Shown here: positions 26,924 to 35,202 of the stretch, in pieces
Layout: the number at the start of each line of letters is the position of its first letter
Position numbering within the stretch: the first letter of the stretch is position 1
NCBI GenBank assembly: GCA_016178705.1
Contig: JACOST010000030.1
Span: forward strand, 62,001-126,000
DNA length: 64,000 nt
Direction: 5' to 3'
Source of the DNA: Deltaproteobacteria bacterium
GTDB taxonomy: Bacteria > Desulfobacterota > Binatia > HRBIN30 > JACQVA1
The notes under the pieces: model-generated
Seen by the model: the letters and a program-made list of their open reading frames with translations, nothing else
Told to the model about the DNA's origin: nothing
Database searches by the model: none
Made by a program: the position numbers and the translations under genes

Positions 26924-27174
26924 ACTAGGTGCCGCTGTCTGAACTATCGCTAAGTCACTGTTTTCGTAGAAATTGATTCAATATGGCAAGCGGCACGCTC
27001 GTGCCGGGCCCGAAGGTGTTGGAGCGTGCTTATGGGAAGCCAGTCCGAAGCCACTCCAAATGCTGCGCGGGCGGGTTGGCGTCGCTGACCACCAACCCGG
27101 GAGGTCGTGAACCGCTTGCCGGCCTTCGATCGGCCATGTAGAGGGGCGGAACTCGAAGTTGTGCGGGGAGGGCA
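26924..27174. other. Intergenic region between carD and the RND gene
   Basis: This gap separates two divergent genes. Apart from the carD promoter at its left edge and a GGGGAGGG ribosome-binding site just before 27175, nothing recognisable was seen. No RNA gene or repeat was identified. Confidence 0.5.
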
Positions 27175-29520
27175 ATGCAGCGCTACGTCGCGTTCATCGT
27201 TCGACATCGGCTCGCCGTTGTCATCGGGGTACTCCTGGTAACAGGGTTGCTCGCGGCCCAGCTTCGCAACGTTCACTTGGAGATCCGCCGGCGGGCCTCG
27301 CTGCCACAGGATCATCCGTATGTGAAGATCCAGAATCGGATCTCCGACCTCTTCGGCGGCGAAGCCATCGCGATCGTCGGCGTGATCGCCACTCGCGGCG
27401 ACATCTACACGCCCGCCACGCTCGGCAAGATCTACCGCATTACCCAGGGGCTCCACGATACGGCCGGTGTGATCGACGCCAATCTCGTCAGCATCGCTGC
27501 GCCGAACGTCAAGGCGGTGGTCGCCGGAGCCGATGGAATGGATATTCATCCGCTGATGGAGACTCCACCGACGAGCGCGGAGGACATCGCCGCGCTACGG
27601 GCGGCAGTGCGGCAGGATCGGCTGTTCCGCGGCAACCTGGTCTCGGCGGACGAAACCGCAACCGTGATCGTCGTCGAGTTCGATGATCGGCTGACCGACC
27701 CGATGATTGCCAAGCACATTGAGGACGTCGTCGGCCCCGAGCGCGATGATTCCGTGCGCATCGCCCTCGCTGGCGCTCCAATTTTGCGCGCAGCGCTGGT
27801 GCACTACACCGCGCTCATCGGCGTATTGTTTCCAATCGCGGTGGTGGTGATAGGACTGATTCACTACGAAGCCTTCCGCACGCTGCAAGCGATGTTTCTG
27901 CCGCTGGTCACCGCCCTCCTCAGCGTCGTTTGGTCGCTCGGGATCATGGGGCTGAGCGGGCAGCCGATGGACACTTGGAGCGCGGTCACACCCGTCGTGA
28001 TTTTGGCCGTGGCCGCCGGCCACGCCGTGCAGATCCTGAAGCGATACTACGAAGAATACGCACGACTCGGTGACAGCGAGCAGGCGGTGATCCAGTCGGT
28101 GACCGCGGTCGGCCCGGTGATGCTCACGGCGGGGCTGATCGCCTCGGCTGGGTTTGGCTCGCTCATGACCTTCGGAGTCACCAGCGTCCGCGTGTTCGGA
28201 TTGCTGCTGGCCTCCGGCATTTTGAGCGCCCTGATCATCGAGATGACGTTTACGCCCGCCTGCCGGTGCTTGTTGCCGGCGCCGAAGCGCCGCGAGACGC
28301 AACGCGAGAGCCAGTCCCGCTGGCTCGATCGCGCGCTCGCCGCACTCGCTGACATCGTCGTCGCTCGACCCCGCACCGTCTTGCTGAGCGCAGCCGTGAT
28401 CGTCGCGGTGTCGGTCGCCGGCGCGCTGGTCATCCAGACCGACAACAGTTTCCGCTTCTGGTTCTCGCCATCGACGCTAGTACGGCAGGACGACACGCTG
28501 CTGAACGAAAAGCTGCCCGGCACCGCCTCGGTCCGCATCCTGGTCGAAGGGGACCGGGAGAATGTGATGCAAGACCCGGCGGTGCTGCGGGCGATCAGCG
28601 ATCTCGAGCAATTCATGGAGGCCGACGGAACCGTCGGCGGCGTGACCTCGATTGCCGATCACATCAAGCGCATGCACCAGGCGATGAACAATGGCGACCC
28701 GGCGTTCTACGCCATCCCTGACAACGCGCGGCTCATCGCACAGTATCTCTTCTTGTACAGCTCGGCCGCCGGCCCCGAAGGGCTGAGCGGGTTCGTCGAC
28801 ACGAACTATCAGCGCACCGTCATCCGCGGCTTGAGCAAAACCGATGGCGCCGCGTTCTCTCGTGATCTCATCGGCCGTCTGCAACGCTTCGCCGGCGAAC
28901 GCTTCCAAGGCTTGCCGGTGACGGTCGAGATTGCCGGCGGGACCATCGGCGTGCAGACCGCCATGAACGACGTCGTCGTACACGAGAAGATCGTCAACAT
29001 GGTGCAAGTGAGCGCGATCATCTTCGTCCTTTCTGCGCTCGTGTTGCGTTCGTTCGTTGGCGGCGTATTTGTGCTGATGCCTCTGGCGATCGCCGTGGCG
29101 GTCAACCTCGGGGTGATGGGATGGGCGCACGTGTGGCTCGACATGACCTCGGCCGCCATCACGTCGATGGGCGTCAGCATCGGCGCCGACTTCGCGATCT
29201 ACCTCATTTTTCGTATTCGTGAAGAGTGGGCGACCACCGGCACCATCGAGGCAGCGGTCCGCGCCAGCTTGCACTCCTCCGGTAAAGCGATCTTCTTCGT
29301 ATCGTCGGCGGTCGCACTCGGTTACCTGGTGTTGCCGTTCGCCGGCTTCAGCATCTGGACCCGCCTCGGCATTCTGACCGCGATCATCGTATCCGTCAGC
29401 GCCTTGGCCACGCTGACAGTGATCCCCGCACTCGCGCTGGTATTGAAACCACGATTCCTCGAACGCGCCGCCATGCCTGCCGTGGCAACCGAGCCGCCGC
29501 AGCGCAGAGCGGCCGGCTGA
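27175..29520 (+). CDS. RND/MMPL superfamily transporter
   Basis: A 781-residue inner-membrane exporter with two similar halves. Each half has one helix, a periplasmic domain of about 170-200 residues, and five or six clustered helices (about residues 205-370 and 600-765). The intramembrane segments PVVILAVAAGHAVQILKRYYEE and ITSMGVSIGADFAIYLIFRIREE are the paired proton-relay regions typical of MMPL/HpnN-like proteins. Substrates of this group are lipids such as hopanoids or acyl-lipids, but none can be assigned here. It faces the ketosynthase gene tail to tail. A strong Shine-Dalgarno supports the start. Confidence 0.88.
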   Translation: MQRYVAFIVRHRLAVVIGVLLVTGLLAAQLRNVHLEIRRRASLPQDHPYVKIQNRISDLFGGEAIAIVGVIATRGDIYTPATLGKIYRITQGLHDTAGVIDANLVSIAAPNVKAVVAGADGMDIHPLMETPPTSAEDIAALRAAVRQDRLFRGNLVSADETATVIVVEFDDRLTDPMIAKHIEDVVGPERDDSVRIALAGAPILRAALVHYTALIGVLFPIAVVVIGLIHYEAFRTLQAMFLPLVTALLSVVWSLGIMGLSGQPMDTWSAVTPVVILAVAAGHAVQILKRYYEEYARLGDSEQAVIQSVTAVGPVMLTAGLIASAGFGSLMTFGVTSVRVFGLLLASGILSALIIEMTFTPACRCLLPAPKRRETQRESQSRWLDRALAALADIVVARPRTVLLSAAVIVAVSVAGALVIQTDNSFRFWFSPSTLVRQDDTLLNEKLPGTASVRILVEGDRENVMQDPAVLRAISDLEQFMEADGTVGGVTSIADHIKRMHQAMNNGDPAFYAIPDNARLIAQYLFLYSSAAGPEGLSGFVDTNYQRTVIRGLSKTDGAAFSRDLIGRLQRFAGERFQGLPVTVEIAGGTIGVQTAMNDVVVHEKIVNMVQVSAIIFVLSALVLRSFVGGVFVLMPLAIAVAVNLGVMGWAHVWLDMTSAAITSMGVSIGADFAIYLIFRIREEWATTGTIEAAVRASLHSSGKAIFFVSSAVALGYLVLPFAGFSIWTRLGILTAIIVSVSALATLTVIPALALVLKPRFLERAAMPAVATEPPQRRAAG

Positions 29521-29575
29521 CTTCTAGCTAGCCGGAATCTTCCGCCTCGGGCCGATGCGCCTTGGGAGTTCGTCG

Positions 29576-30817
29576 CTACACGTTGCGCGGCTCGGACAAC
29601 ACCAGGTACGCGTTGACGCCGCCGTAGCCGTAGCTGGTCACCAGTGCGTGGCGGAGTCGCGCGGCACGGGCTTCGCCGGGGACGTAGTCGAGGTCGCACT
29701 CAGGATCGGCGATGTCGAGGTTGTTCGTCGGCGGAATGAGTTGGTGACGCAGGGCCAAGACAGCGGCAGCAGTCTGGAACGCGCCGGACGCACCGAACGG
29801 ATGGCCGAGTACGCCTTTGATCGAGCTGATTGGCAAACGCGCCGCGCACTCGCCAAAAGCGCGCTTGATGACGAGCGTCTCCTTGCGATCGAACGCCGGC
29901 GACGAGTTCGCATGCGCGCAGACGTAGTCGATGTCGGTCGCGCTCAACCTACTGCGGCTGAGCGCCCGATGCAGCGCCCGCGCTCCGCTGTCGCCCGACG
30001 GATCGAAGACGTACATCCCGCCCGCGTCGCACGACGCCGCGGCGCCGAGAATTTCGGCGTACACGGTCGCGCTTCGCCGCGTCGCCTGCTCCAGCGATTC
30101 GAGGACGAGTATGCAACTGCCTTCGCTCAGCACCATGCCGCTGTGCGATTGATCGAACGGGCGAGACGCGTGCTCGGGGTCATCGTTGATGGTCGACAAC
30201 TCCAGCGTACGGCTCATGCCGGCGATCACCATTGGGATCAGCGGGCTCTCCGCGCCGCCGGCAACGCACAGATCCAACTCACCGCTGGACACCAGCGCCG
30301 CCCCGTCGGCGATCGCTTGCAGACTGGCGGGGCAGCCGTTCGAGTGCGTGAGCTGCGGGCCCCTTGCCCCGACGGCGCGCGCGACTTCAACACCCGGCGA
30401 GTGGTTCGGCGTCGCATTGGCGATGAACGGATTCACGCGGCGCGCGCCGCGTTCCATCAAAATGCTGTGCTGCTGTTCCGCCTCGCGCCAGCCGCCGAGG
30501 GCGGTGCCCAGGCTGACCCCCATGAGATCCGCCTCGTAGTGCGCCGCCGGCAACCGCGCATCGCGCAGCGCGAGTTCCGCGGCGGCGAGAGCAAGCTGGC
30601 TGACATGTGTCGTGGTGCGCAGGGTGCGCGGATCGAGCAGGTCCTCGTAGCTCCGATCACGAACTTCGCCGCCGATTTGGCAGCCGTACGAGGTTGGGTC
30701 GAAGCGCGTGATTCGTCGGATACCGGAGCGCCGCTCGATGAGGGATTGCCAGAATGCCGCCACCCCGTTCCCGGTCGGCCCGAGCAACCCGATCCCTGTG
30801 ATCACGACACGCCGCAC
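29576..30817 (-). CDS. Beta-ketoacyl-ACP synthase (FabF/KS-like)
   Basis: A 413-residue thiolase-fold condensing enzyme that extends an acyl chain on an acyl carrier protein. The N-terminus RRVVITGIGLLGPTGNG is typical. The active-site Cys is in SNGCPASLQA, where most KAS II enzymes have T-A-C-A-S/T-G. The two catalytic His residues (CAHANSSPAFDRKET and GVLGHPFGASGA, with Lys in SSIKG) are present, so it should be active. A GTG at 30817 fits the family start and follows GGGAG; an ATG at 30853 is an alternative that overlaps the upstream gene. It is the last gene of an ACP, acyl-CoA dehydrogenase, ketosynthase operon and probably acts on that ACP. Confidence 0.9.
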   Translation of the reverse strand: MRRVVITGIGLLGPTGNGVAAFWQSLIERRSGIRRITRFDPTSYGCQIGGEVRDRSYEDLLDPRTLRTTTHVSQLALAAAELALRDARLPAAHYEADLMGVSLGTALGGWREAEQQHSILMERGARRVNPFIANATPNHSPGVEVARAVGARGPQLTHSNGCPASLQAIADGAALVSSGELDLCVAGGAESPLIPMVIAGMSRTLELSTINDDPEHASRPFDQSHSGMVLSEGSCILVLESLEQATRRSATVYAEILGAAASCDAGGMYVFDPSGDSGARALHRALSRSRLSATDIDYVCAHANSSPAFDRKETLVIKRAFGECAARLPISSIKGVLGHPFGASGAFQTAAAVLALRHQLIPPTNNLDIADPECDLDYVPGEARAARLRHALVTSYGYGGVNAYLVLSEPRNV

Positions 30818-30830
30818 GCACGCTCCCACA

Positions 30831-31973
30831 TCACAGCCGCAAATACCCTGCAACCAGATCCTTCATCAACTCGGACGGTCCGCCCCCGATACTCAGAACC
30901 CGCGCGTCGCGATACACGCGTGCGATCCAGTTGTCTTCGAGAAAACCAGAGCCTCCGTGGAGTTGCAGACAGCGCTCCACGACCCGCTGGACCATTTCGA
31001 AGACCTGAAACTTGATCATACAGATCTCTTTGGCTTCCACGTGTCCGTCGCGGTAGCTCTCGCAGACCGAGTGGACGAAGCGCTTCGCCATTTCAATCTC
31101 GGCAGCCATCTCGGCGATGCGATGACGCACAGTCTGAAGGCGAGAGAGGGGTTGGTCAAAGGCGACACGTTGCTGGAGATAGCCGATGGTGTCGTGCAAC
31201 ACGAGGTTAGCGAGGGCGACCGCACTGGCGCCACCCATGAGGCGTTCTTCGAGGATGTTTCGCGCGACGTAGAAGTACCCTAGGTTCGGCTTCCCCAGCG
31301 TCAGCCGCTTGGGCACGCGGCAATGATCGAATTCAAGCCACCCGGTCGGTGACGTGTGCATGCCGAGCTTGCGCAGCGTCTCCTTCACCCGGAATCCGGG
31401 TGTGTCAGTCGGCACGATCACCAGCGAGAGACTATTGATGGTGGCCTCGGGCTTGGTGCGGACGAGCATGATGACGAAGTCGGCGATCGGTCCGTTGGTG
31501 ATGTACTTCTTCTCCCCTGTTACGACCCAGAAATCGCCGTCATCTACGGCGGTGCATTGCACCGCACGCACGATGTCTGAACCGCCACTGGGTTCGCTCG
31601 ATGCGACGGCACCGACTTTTTCGCCACGGATCGCCGGGGCGAGGAATTCTTGTTTCTGCTCCTCGGTACCGAGTGTCGCCAGCAACGGCGGAAAGATGTT
31701 AGTCTGCGCAAGGATGCTGAGTGTGACCCCCATCATTTTTGATCGCGGCAGCTCCTCGGCCAACACGATGCTGTAGCCAAAGTCCAACTCTTGGCCACCG
31801 TACTTCCGCGCGTGAGTGAGGCCGAGCAACCCCTCGTGCGCCAGGTCGGAAAACAGGCTTCGCGGAAACGAGGCTTGCTGCTCCCACTCGTTCGCATGCG
31901 GAGCGAGGCGGTCCTCAACGAAGCCACGGACGCGCCTGCGGAATACCTCGTGCTCGGCGGAGAAGAGGCTCAT
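30831..31973 (-). CDS. Acyl-CoA (or acyl-ACP) dehydrogenase
   Basis: A 380-residue FAD dehydrogenase with EPSGGSDI, VTGEKKYITNGPIADF and the C-terminal QLHGGSGFLEDNWIARVYRDARVLSIGGG. The ending I-G-G-G replaces the usual I-Y-G/A-G-T. Its ATG overlaps the stop of the ACP gene (ATGA), so the two are translationally coupled. That suggests it could act on an acyl chain carried by this ACP, as in several secondary-metabolite pathways, to make an unsaturated chain. A role in plain beta-oxidation cannot be excluded. The order of mechanism is inferred, not seen. Confidence 0.9.
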   Translation of the reverse strand: MSLFSAEHEVFRRRVRGFVEDRLAPHANEWEQQASFPRSLFSDLAHEGLLGLTHARKYGGQELDFGYSIVLAEELPRSKMMGVTLSILAQTNIFPPLLATLGTEEQKQEFLAPAIRGEKVGAVASSEPSGGSDIVRAVQCTAVDDGDFWVVTGEKKYITNGPIADFVIMLVRTKPEATINSLSLVIVPTDTPGFRVKETLRKLGMHTSPTGWLEFDHCRVPKRLTLGKPNLGYFYVARNILEERLMGGASAVALANLVLHDTIGYLQQRVAFDQPLSRLQTVRHRIAEMAAEIEMAKRFVHSVCESYRDGHVEAKEICMIKFQVFEMVQRVVERCLQLHGGSGFLEDNWIARVYRDARVLSIGGGPSELMKDLVAGYLRL

Positions 31974-32248
31974 TGGTTCTCGCCCAGCGCGCAGCGATGG
32001 ACGTAGTCCACAATGGCACCGAACTGGTTGAGTTCCACTACCTGGATGGGGTCGATCTGTATATCGTACGCTTCTTCGATCGCGACTTGAAGTTCAACAA
32101 ACGCCACCGAGTGCATTTGAAGCCCGTCGTCCACCGTTGCTTCCTCGGTGATCCGTTCCAGCGGCACCTTGGCGATCTCGCAGACAAGGTCGGCAAGCTG
32201 CCTCTTCACTTCGTCCCGGCTCAAAACTGAGACTGCTTGATTCCTCAT
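31970..32248 (-). CDS. Acyl carrier protein with variant attachment motif
   Basis: A 92-residue carrier protein that would hold acyl groups on a phosphopantetheine arm. The helical layout fits ACP: EVKRQLADLVCEIAKVP, then the attachment helix. The modified Ser sits in LQMHSVAFVELQVAIEE, where most ACPs have D-S-L; here the Asp is His. The following VELQVAIEEAYDIQI matches ACP helix II-III. GGAGTTGAG precedes the ATG at 32248. It is the first gene of the operon and diverges, 108 bp apart, from the FeeM-like synthase. That is the FeeL/FeeM arrangement of partners, although the genes here are on opposite strands. Confidence 0.85.
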   Translation of the reverse strand: MRNQAVSVLSRDEVKRQLADLVCEIAKVPLERITEEATVDDGLQMHSVAFVELQVAIEEAYDIQIDPIQVVELNQFGAIVDYVHRCALGENQ

Positions 32249-32356
32249 CCACTCAACTCCACGCCGCAATTTCCAGCCCACAATCCGTTGCGGTTGCCCC
32301 GCGTCCGCTTGACTCGGCGGCCGGCGTTTGGGGAAGATACGGACGCGGTGGCGACT
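32249..32356. promoter_or_regulatory. Divergent control region of the acyl-signal gene cluster
   Basis: This 108-bp gap separates the ACP and acyltransferase start codons. It contains an inverted repeat CCGCAA (32264-32269) and TTGCGG (32288-32293), and a -35-like TTGACT (32309-32314) facing the acyltransferase with a poor -10 region 17-18 bp later. It must hold the promoters of both transcripts; an operator is possible. Confidence 0.4.
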
Positions 32357-33046
32357 ATGTCAAGCGACGGTAGAATTCCCGGAGGCCAGCCTAGGGACAC
32401 TTTTCATGGGCCGACTGGTGCGCCTGAGAGTCGAAACCGAGTTTGGCGGGTCTTACTTGGAAGCAAAGCCTCCCTGTCCGTGATCAGCGTGGGAGACCAG
32501 AACGATCGTGTTGATGCCATACGAGTAAGACGACAGGTCTATTGCACCGAACTTGGGTATCAAGGGGAGGAGGATGCCGTCGACCAGCGAGCTCACCTTT
32601 GTGTCGTAAGGACCAACGATGGCGAAGCCGTAGCTTCCCTGAGGATTGTGGGACCAGCGCAACGGCCGTTCGAGATCGAAACCTTCCGCTCGTTGGATGA
32701 GATCCTCCCGCTGGAGCACCGAGCCGCTGAGATCAGCCGCTTCTGCGCCCTGCCCGCATTTCGCAGCATCTCAAGTCTCGTGCATCTGGCCGCATTCAAG
32801 TTCGCATTCGGCCTGGCTGACTGCGAAGGGTTCTCTCACTTCGTAATATGGTCAAAGCCAATCCTTGCACCCATCTATCGCTATCTGCTCTTTGAGACGA
32901 TTAGAGACGTACAGTTCGAACACCCTGGGCTCGGGAACGAACGCCACGCTGTCCTCGTCCTCGATCTCCGTGACATCGTCACCAGATATCGGCAGACGCG
33001 CCCTGCACTGTGGAGTCTCCTCCCGCAGAGTGAGGAGCGGTCGTGA
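32357..33046 (+). CDS. FeeM-like N-acyl amino acid synthase / autoinducer-synthase-fold GNAT
   Basis: A 229-residue GNAT-fold acyltransferase. The N-terminal IRVRRQVYCTELGYQ, the Asp in EDAVDQRAHLCVV, the strand EAVASLRIVGP, and the signature AAEISRFCALPAFR match the FeeM group and the related PEP-CTERM/exosortase-associated acyltransferases, which share a fold with LuxI. Known members use acyl-ACP to acylate an amine such as tyrosine. The late HPGLGNERHAVLVLDL fits this group too. The ATG at 32357 is preferred, but the ribosome-binding site is weak. The stop overlaps the sensor-kinase GTG (GTGA), so synthase and sensor are made together. An orphan ACP lies 108 bp away. Substrates are unknown. 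Confidence 0.78.
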   Translation: MSSDGRIPGGQPRDTFHGPTGAPESRNRVWRVLLGSKASLSVISVGDQNDRVDAIRVRRQVYCTELGYQGEEDAVDQRAHLCVVRTNDGEAVASLRIVGPAQRPFEIETFRSLDEILPLEHRAAEISRFCALPAFRSISSLVHLAAFKFAFGLADCEGFSHFVIWSKPILAPIYRYLLFETIRDVQFEHPGLGNERHAVLVLDLRDIVTRYRQTRPALWSLLPQSEERS

Positions 33047-35202
33047 ACTACCAGTGGAGCATCCCGCTGCTCGCTGGACTAGCCAACGCTGCGCTCGGCA
33101 CATTCGTACTATTCAGAAATCCCCGTCATCCTCTGAACATCGCATACGCGTTCCTGGCCGGCTCGCTCGTTTTGTGGAATCTGAACATTTTCGGATTCTA
33201 TTTTTTTCGTGACGCGGCGACAGCATTCCAGTGGGCTAGGGCCTTTAGGGTCGGCACGATCATGTTGCCGACCGCAATAGCTGTGTTCGCCTACGTCTTC
33301 GCTGAGCGGCATGAGCGATGGAGTCGGTGGGTAGTAGGTCTATCGGTAGGACTGTCAGTCTTCTTGGTGGTCACAAACGCTTTTGATTTGGTCGTCGCGG
33401 AGGTCCGGTGGTTTGGTTGGGGGTACTACTCGATCGGGACACGTCTCTACAATCTTCTTGTCCTCAACTTCGTGCTTTCGGTCGCCTACACGGTAGGCAT
33501 CCTTTTGCGGGAGGTCAACTCAAGCGGTTCGCCGCGTAAGCGAGATCAAGCGCGCCTTTGGCTGCTGGCCGCGGCAGTGGCGGTACCACTTGGGCTGACA
33601 AACCTTCTCCCAGCATACGGCCTTCACGTCTTCCCCCTTGGCAATCTAGCGAATGTGGCCTACGTCGGCATTGTCGCGTACGCCATCGTTCGTCACCGCC
33701 TGATGGACATCGACATCGTCATCACCAAGGGTATGGCGTATGCGGCGACTGCGCTCGCGGTCATCGCGCCAACGTTCGGTCTGCTCTTGGTGATGCAGCG
33801 GGCGTCGTTCGGCCAGATCCATCCCGACTTCTCGTTCGCACTGCTGGCGCTATTGATCGGGGTCGGCGTGCTGTTTCCAACGCTGCGTCGGCGCGCGGAG
33901 TCAGGGATCGAACGGTCGTTCTTCAGGCAGAAGCATGAATACCGCGTTGCGCTGACCGCATTCACGCGTTCGATCGTTCGCATCCTCGATCGCGACAAGC
34001 TCCTCCACGAGCTGGCCGAGACCCTGACGGTCACACTCCAGCTCGATCGGCTCGCTGTTTGTCTGTTCGACGAAGGTGAGCATGCGTACACGGTGCGCCA
34101 TACGAGCGGGATCGCACCCGCCACGGGAGAGTTCGGCGACGAGGACGAGTTGGTCGTCATGCTGCGTCGGCGCGAAGATGTGGTGATGCGAGACGAGTTG
34201 GAAGCCACTGCCGACTCGATCGATCGCATCGCCGCAGAAACCTGCGCCCGCAACGGTTGGGAGGTTTGCATCCCGCTCACCGCGAGCGACCGGCTCATCG
34301 GCTTCATCGCCCTTGGCCGTAAGCGCAATCTCGAGGCCTTTTACGCCGAAGATCTCCAACTCCTCAGCACGCTCGCGGCCGAAGCATCGATTGCGCTCGA
34401 GAACGCCCGCCTCTACGAAGAGCTGAAGAAGTCGCGCGACATCATCGAGCGCACCGGGCGGCTGTCGGCCCTCGGCACCCTGGCGGCCGGCATCGCGCAC
34501 GAGATTCGCAATCCGCTGGTCTCGATCCAAACGTTCTTCCAACTCGCACCGCAGCGGCGACACGATCCGGAATTTTTCACCAGCTTTCTCAGCCTCACCG
34601 CCGGCGAGGTCGATCGCATCGGTGACCTGATCACCGAACTGCTGTCGTTCGCCCGCTCACCCTCCCATCGGGTCGAGGATGTCGACATCAACGACCTCAT
34701 CGAGCGCACCACGCTGTTGCTCGATCCCGAAGCCCGCAAGAGCCGGGTCAAACTCGCCCGCCTGCTCGCGACCGACCTGCCCGTCATCCGCGCTGACGGT
34801 GATCAGCTCAAGCAAGTGGTCATCAACCTCGTCCTCAACGCAATCCAGGCCACGCCTGCCGGCGGCACGGTCACTGTGCTGACGCGGCGCCACCGCCATC
34901 AGGGCAATCCGCTCTGCCAGATCGAAGTGCGCGACACCGGCGTCGGCATTCCGCCGAAGATGATCGAAGACATCTTCAATCCGTTCTTCACCACCAAAGA
35001 CAAGGGCACTGGCCTCGGCCTCTCCATCGCCCACCAGATCGCCACCGAGCACGGCGGCTTCATCACCGTCACCAGCGAGATGGACCACGGCAGTTCGTTC
35101 TACGTCAATCTCCCGCTCACGAGTGCGATCGACTCGCCCACGATCAGCGACGAGCCGGAGGCGGCACTGCCGCTGCGCTATGGCCGCATGGCCAAGCTCT
35201 AG
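33043..35202 (+). CDS. 7TM-GAF sensor histidine kinase coupled to the acyltransferase
   Basis: A 719-residue membrane sensor. Residues 1-225 contain seven hydrophobic helices resembling the 7TM domain found at the N-terminus of some histidine kinases; a further pair of helices lies near 230-285. A GAF domain follows (about 310-455). The phosphoacceptor is His 486 in GIAHEIRNPL, and the ATPase has NLVLNAIQATP, DTGVGIP and GTGLGLS. No receiver domain or response regulator is adjacent. It starts with GTG overlapping the synthase stop, so it probably senses the product or a related lipid. PrsK-like PEP-CTERM kinases have a similar layout. Base composition of the first half is lower in GC than the second. 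Confidence 0.88.
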   Translation: MNYQWSIPLLAGLANAALGTFVLFRNPRHPLNIAYAFLAGSLVLWNLNIFGFYFFRDAATAFQWARAFRVGTIMLPTAIAVFAYVFAERHERWSRWVVGLSVGLSVFLVVTNAFDLVVAEVRWFGWGYYSIGTRLYNLLVLNFVLSVAYTVGILLREVNSSGSPRKRDQARLWLLAAAVAVPLGLTNLLPAYGLHVFPLGNLANVAYVGIVAYAIVRHRLMDIDIVITKGMAYAATALAVIAPTFGLLLVMQRASFGQIHPDFSFALLALLIGVGVLFPTLRRRAESGIERSFFRQKHEYRVALTAFTRSIVRILDRDKLLHELAETLTVTLQLDRLAVCLFDEGEHAYTVRHTSGIAPATGEFGDEDELVVMLRRREDVVMRDELEATADSIDRIAAETCARNGWEVCIPLTASDRLIGFIALGRKRNLEAFYAEDLQLLSTLAAEASIALENARLYEELKKSRDIIERTGRLSALGTLAAGIAHEIRNPLVSIQTFFQLAPQRRHDPEFFTSFLSLTAGEVDRIGDLITELLSFARSPSHRVEDVDINDLIERTTLLLDPEARKSRVKLARLLATDLPVIRADGDQLKQVVINLVLNAIQATPAGGTVTVLTRRHRHQGNPLCQIEVRDTGVGIPPKMIEDIFNPFFTTKDKGTGLGLSIAHQIATEHGGFITVTSEMDHGSSFYVNLPLTSAIDSPTISDEPEAALPLRYGRMAKL

